A stretch of 6,255 bases of DNA from an uncultured Dysosmobacter sp. (GTDB lineage: Bacteria > Bacillota > Clostridia > Oscillospirales > Oscillospiraceae), in NCBI GenBank assembly GCA_934597465.1, contig CAKTSC010000090.1, positions 1-6,255 of the forward strand, given 5' to 3'. Each line of letters opens with the position of its first letter. Positions within the stretch are counted from its first letter, which is position 1. Below, in pieces: positions 4,057 to 6,255 of this stretch. Made by a program: the position numbers and the translations under genes. The notes under the pieces are model-generated. The model was not told the DNA's origin and made no database searches. It saw nothing but the letters and a program-made list of their open reading frames with translations.

Positions 4057-6255
4057 TCAGAACAGCGTCATCTGGCTGGTGTCCGCCATCCCGGCGAAGG
4101 CCCCCAGCTTCTTCAGCTGCTCGATGTGGGTCTTGGAGAGCTTATTGCAGCAGAGGGAGAACTCCTCGATGGAGATGAACTCCTTCCCCTTGCGCTTCTC
4201 CACGGTGTCGATGGCGGCGGTCTCGCCCAGGCCCCGGACGGAGGTGAAGGGCGGCAGCAGGCCGTTCTCCGTCACCTTGAAGCGGGTGGCTTCGGACTCG
4301 TAGATGCTGATGGTGTCAAAGTGGAAGCCCCGGAGGTAGAACTCGTAGCAGACCTCCAGCGTGGTCATGAGATCCTGCTCCACGGCGGTGGCGTCCTTGT
4401 TGTTCTCGATCTCCCGGATCTTCCGCTTCACGGCCTCCTTCCCGGCGCAGCAGAACTCCGCGTCGAAGGCCTTGGCCCGGATGGAGAAGAAGGTGGCGTA
4501 GAAGGCCAGGGGCCGGTGGACTTTATACCAGGCGATGCGGAAGGCCATCATGACGTAGGCCACGGCGTGGGCCTTGGGGAAGAGGTAGCCGATCTTGGCC
4601 AGGGAGTCGATGTACCACTGGGGCACCTGGTGCTCCTCCATGGCCTCCACCCACCCCTCCTGGAAGCCGCCCTTCTTCACCTTGCCTTTCCGCACGGCCT
4701 CCATGATCTTGAAGCTCATCTTGGGCTCGAGGCCCATAGAGATGAGGTAGAGCATGATGTCGTCGCGGCAGCCCACGGTCTGCAGGACGCTGGCCGTGCC
4801 GCTGAGGATCAGATCCTTGGCGTTGCCCAGCCACACGTCCGTCCCGTGGGAGAAACCGGAGAGCCGCAGCAGGGTGTTGAAGTCCTTGGGCTGGGTGTCC
4901 ACCAGCATCTGGCGGGTGAAGCGGGTGTTGAACTCCGGGATGGCCACGGCCCCGGTGGGGCCCAGGATCTCGTCGTTCTCATAGCCCAGGATCTTGCTGG
5001 AGGTGAAGATGGCCATGGTATCCTTGTCATCCAGGGGGATGTCGTGGGGATCCACGCCGGTGAGATCCTGGAGCATGCGCACCATGGTGGGGTCATCGTG
5101 GCCCAGCATGTCCAGCTTCAGGAGGTTATCCTCCATGCAGTGGTATTCAAAATGGGTGGTGACGGTGTCGCTCTCGGCGTCGTCCGCCGGGTGCTGCACG
5201 GCGGTGAAGTCCTCCACGTCCAGGTCGTCCGGCACCACCACAAGGCCGCCGGGGTGCTGACCGGTGGTGCGCCGGACGCCCACGCAGCCCGCCGTCAGGC
5301 GGTTCTCCTCCGCCCGTCCGGCGCTCATGCCGTTCTCCTCCAGGTACTTCTTCACGAAGCCGTAGGCGGTCTTTTCCGCCAGGGTACCGATGGTGCCCGC
5401 CCGGAAGACCTGGGTCTCGCCGAACATCTCGATGGCGTGGCGGTGGGCGCGGGCCTGGTACTCGCCGGAGAAGTTCAGGTCGATATCCGGCACCTTGCCG
5501 CCGCCGTAGCCCAGGAAGGTCTCAAAGGGGATGTCGAAGCCGTCCTTCACGTAGGGGACGCCGCAGTCCGGGCAGAGCTTGTCCGGCAGATCCGCGCCGC
5601 AGCCGAAGCTGCCGTCCAGGATGAACTCGCTGCGGCGGCACTTGGGGCAGCGGTAGTGGGGCGGCAGGGAGTTGACCTCCGTGATGCCGGACATGTAGGC
5701 CACGAGAGACGAGCCAACGGACCCTCGGGAGCCCACGAGATAGCCGTTCTCCAGGGACCGCTGCACCAGCTTCTGGGCCGACATGTAGACCACATCGTAC
5801 TTTCCCAGGATGCTCTTGAGCTCCACGTTCAGCCGGTCCACGATGAGTTGAGGGAGCTCATCCCCATAGAGGGCGTGGGCCTTCTCCCAGACCATCCGGT
5901 CCAGGTCCTCCCGGGAGTTCTCCAGCCGGGGCGGGAAGAGCTTTCCGGCAGGCAGCAGCTCGATCTGCTCGCAGGCGTCCGCGATGGCGTTGGTGTTGGT
6001 GACCACCACCTCCCGGGCCTTCTCCTCCCCCAGGTAGGAGAACTCCTCCAGCATCTCGTCCGTGGTCTTGAAGTAGATGGGCAGGGGGGCGTTGGCGTCC
6101 GGGAACTTCTTGGAGGCCAGCAGGATATGCCGGTAGACCTCGTCCTCCGGCTCCAGGAAGTGGACGTCACCGGTGGCGCAGACGGGCTTGCCCAGCTCCT
6201 CCCCCAGGCGGACGATGGTGCGGTTGAAGTCCCGCAGCTCCTCCTCGGAGCGGAC
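4057..6255 (-). CDS. polC: PolC, Gram-positive DNA polymerase III alpha subunit (C-terminal half; 5' end outside window)
   Basis: This is the replicative DNA polymerase of Firmicutes, acting at the fork with the sliding clamp. The open frame runs to the window edge, giving 732 residues of a protein usually about 1,430-1,450 long; the Met at 6054 is internal. The fragment opens in the C-terminal PHP part (KPVCATGDVHF, 23-33). Next comes the PolC-specific zinc knuckle with Cys203, Cys206, Cys228 and Cys231 (5563-5649). The palm has PDIDLNFSG with catalytic Asp257 and Asp259 (5479-5487) and LLKLDMLGHDDPT with the third Asp382 (5110-5112). RRTTGQHPGG, SHGTDVWLGNA, GCRDDIM and FPKAHAVAYVMMA are finger and palm motifs that match my recollection of B. 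subtilis PolC almost word for word. The C-terminus ends SQMTLF, equivalent to the QLSLF clamp-binding motif (4060-4074). The exonuclease and N-terminal domains lie outside. The gene converges on the thioesterase gene with a shared terminator. No frameshift or missing catalytic residue is seen. Confidence 0.98.
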   Translation of the reverse strand, partial: VRSEEELRDFNRTIVRLGEELGKPVCATGDVHFLEPEDEVYRHILLASKKFPDANAPLPIYFKTTDEMLEEFSYLGEEKAREVVVTNTNAIADACEQIELLPAGKLFPPRLENSREDLDRMVWEKAHALYGDELPQLIVDRLNVELKSILGKYDVVYMSAQKLVQRSLENGYLVGSRGSVGSSLVAYMSGITEVNSLPPHYRCPKCRRSEFILDGSFGCGADLPDKLCPDCGVPYVKDGFDIPFETFLGYGGGKVPDIDLNFSGEYQARAHRHAIEMFGETQVFRAGTIGTLAEKTAYGFVKKYLEENGMSAGRAEENRLTAGCVGVRRTTGQHPGGLVVVPDDLDVEDFTAVQHPADDAESDTVTTHFEYHCMEDNLLKLDMLGHDDPTMVRMLQDLTGVDPHDIPLDDKDTMAIFTSSKILGYENDEILGPTGAVAIPEFNTRFTRQMLVDTQPKDFNTLLRLSGFSHGTDVWLGNAKDLILSGTASVLQTVGCRDDIMLYLISMGLEPKMSFKIMEAVRKGKVKKGGFQEGWVEAMEEHQVPQWYIDSLAKIGYLFPKAHAVAYVMMAFRIAWYKVHRPLAFYATFFSIRAKAFDAEFCCAGKEAVKRKIREIENNKDATAVEQDLMTTLEVCYEFYLRGFHFDTISIYESEATRFKVTENGLLPPFTSVRGLGETAAIDTVEKRKGKEFISIEEFSLCCNKLSKTHIEQLKKLGAFAGMADTSQMTLF

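Noticed and set aside
6052..6054. Met codon at 6054 on the - strand as the polC start
   Set aside because: The frame stays open to the window edge and encodes PolC-typical sequence (KPVCATGDVHF) upstream of this Met, so the Met is internal.
1..6255. tRNA, rRNA, CRISPR arrays, insertion sequences, riboswitches
   Set aside because: No such structure was recognised by eye; nearly all bases are accounted for by the five genes, and the upstream leader of the pot operon lies outside the window.

Overview
This window reads as GC-rich chromosomal DNA of a low-branching Firmicute (Bacillota), most likely a GC-rich gut clostridium of the Oscillospiraceae type. The evidence is a Gram-positive-type replicative polymerase (PolC), strong AGGAGG ribosome binding sites, G/C-heavy third codon positions, and a polyamine transporter of clostridial type. 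The genus is an inference; no taxonomic marker other than PolC is present.

Left part (1-3489, + strand): the 3' part of a spermidine/putrescine ABC transporter operon in the order potA (cut by the window edge), potB, then a single long gene that fuses the second permease (PotC) to the substrate-binding protein (PotD). The genes overlap (11 nt between potA and potB, 4 nt between potB and potCD), so they are translationally coupled. PotA would hydrolyse ATP in the cytoplasm, PotB and the PotC half form the membrane channel, and the PotD half captures polyamine outside the membrane. The fusion replaces the usual lipid anchor of PotD with an extra transmembrane helix after an Arg/Pro-rich cytoplasmic linker.

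Middle part (3490-4056): a terminator-like hairpin follows potCD. Only 28 nt after its T-rich stretch begins, a small hot-dog-fold thioesterase gene of the fluoroacetyl-CoA thioesterase (FlK)-like family starts from a strong ribosome binding site. The FlK catalytic Thr/Glu/His triad is present with the same spacing. A perfect 17-bp inverted repeat lies after it, between two convergent genes, and looks like a shared bidirectional terminator.

Right part (4057-6255, - strand): the C-terminal half of polC, the DNA polymerase III alpha subunit of Gram-positive bacteria. It is intact to its clamp-binding C-terminus, and its 5' half lies beyond the window. It is unrelated to the transporter operon and runs toward it.

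The coding density is high. I see no RNA genes, mobile elements, CRISPR arrays or gene-free stretch longer than 300 bases. I do not see a wholly new system. The most unusual items are the PotC-PotD fusion with its anchor, the acidic tail of PotA, and the FlK-like enzyme that keeps the triad but lacks the lid phenylalanines.
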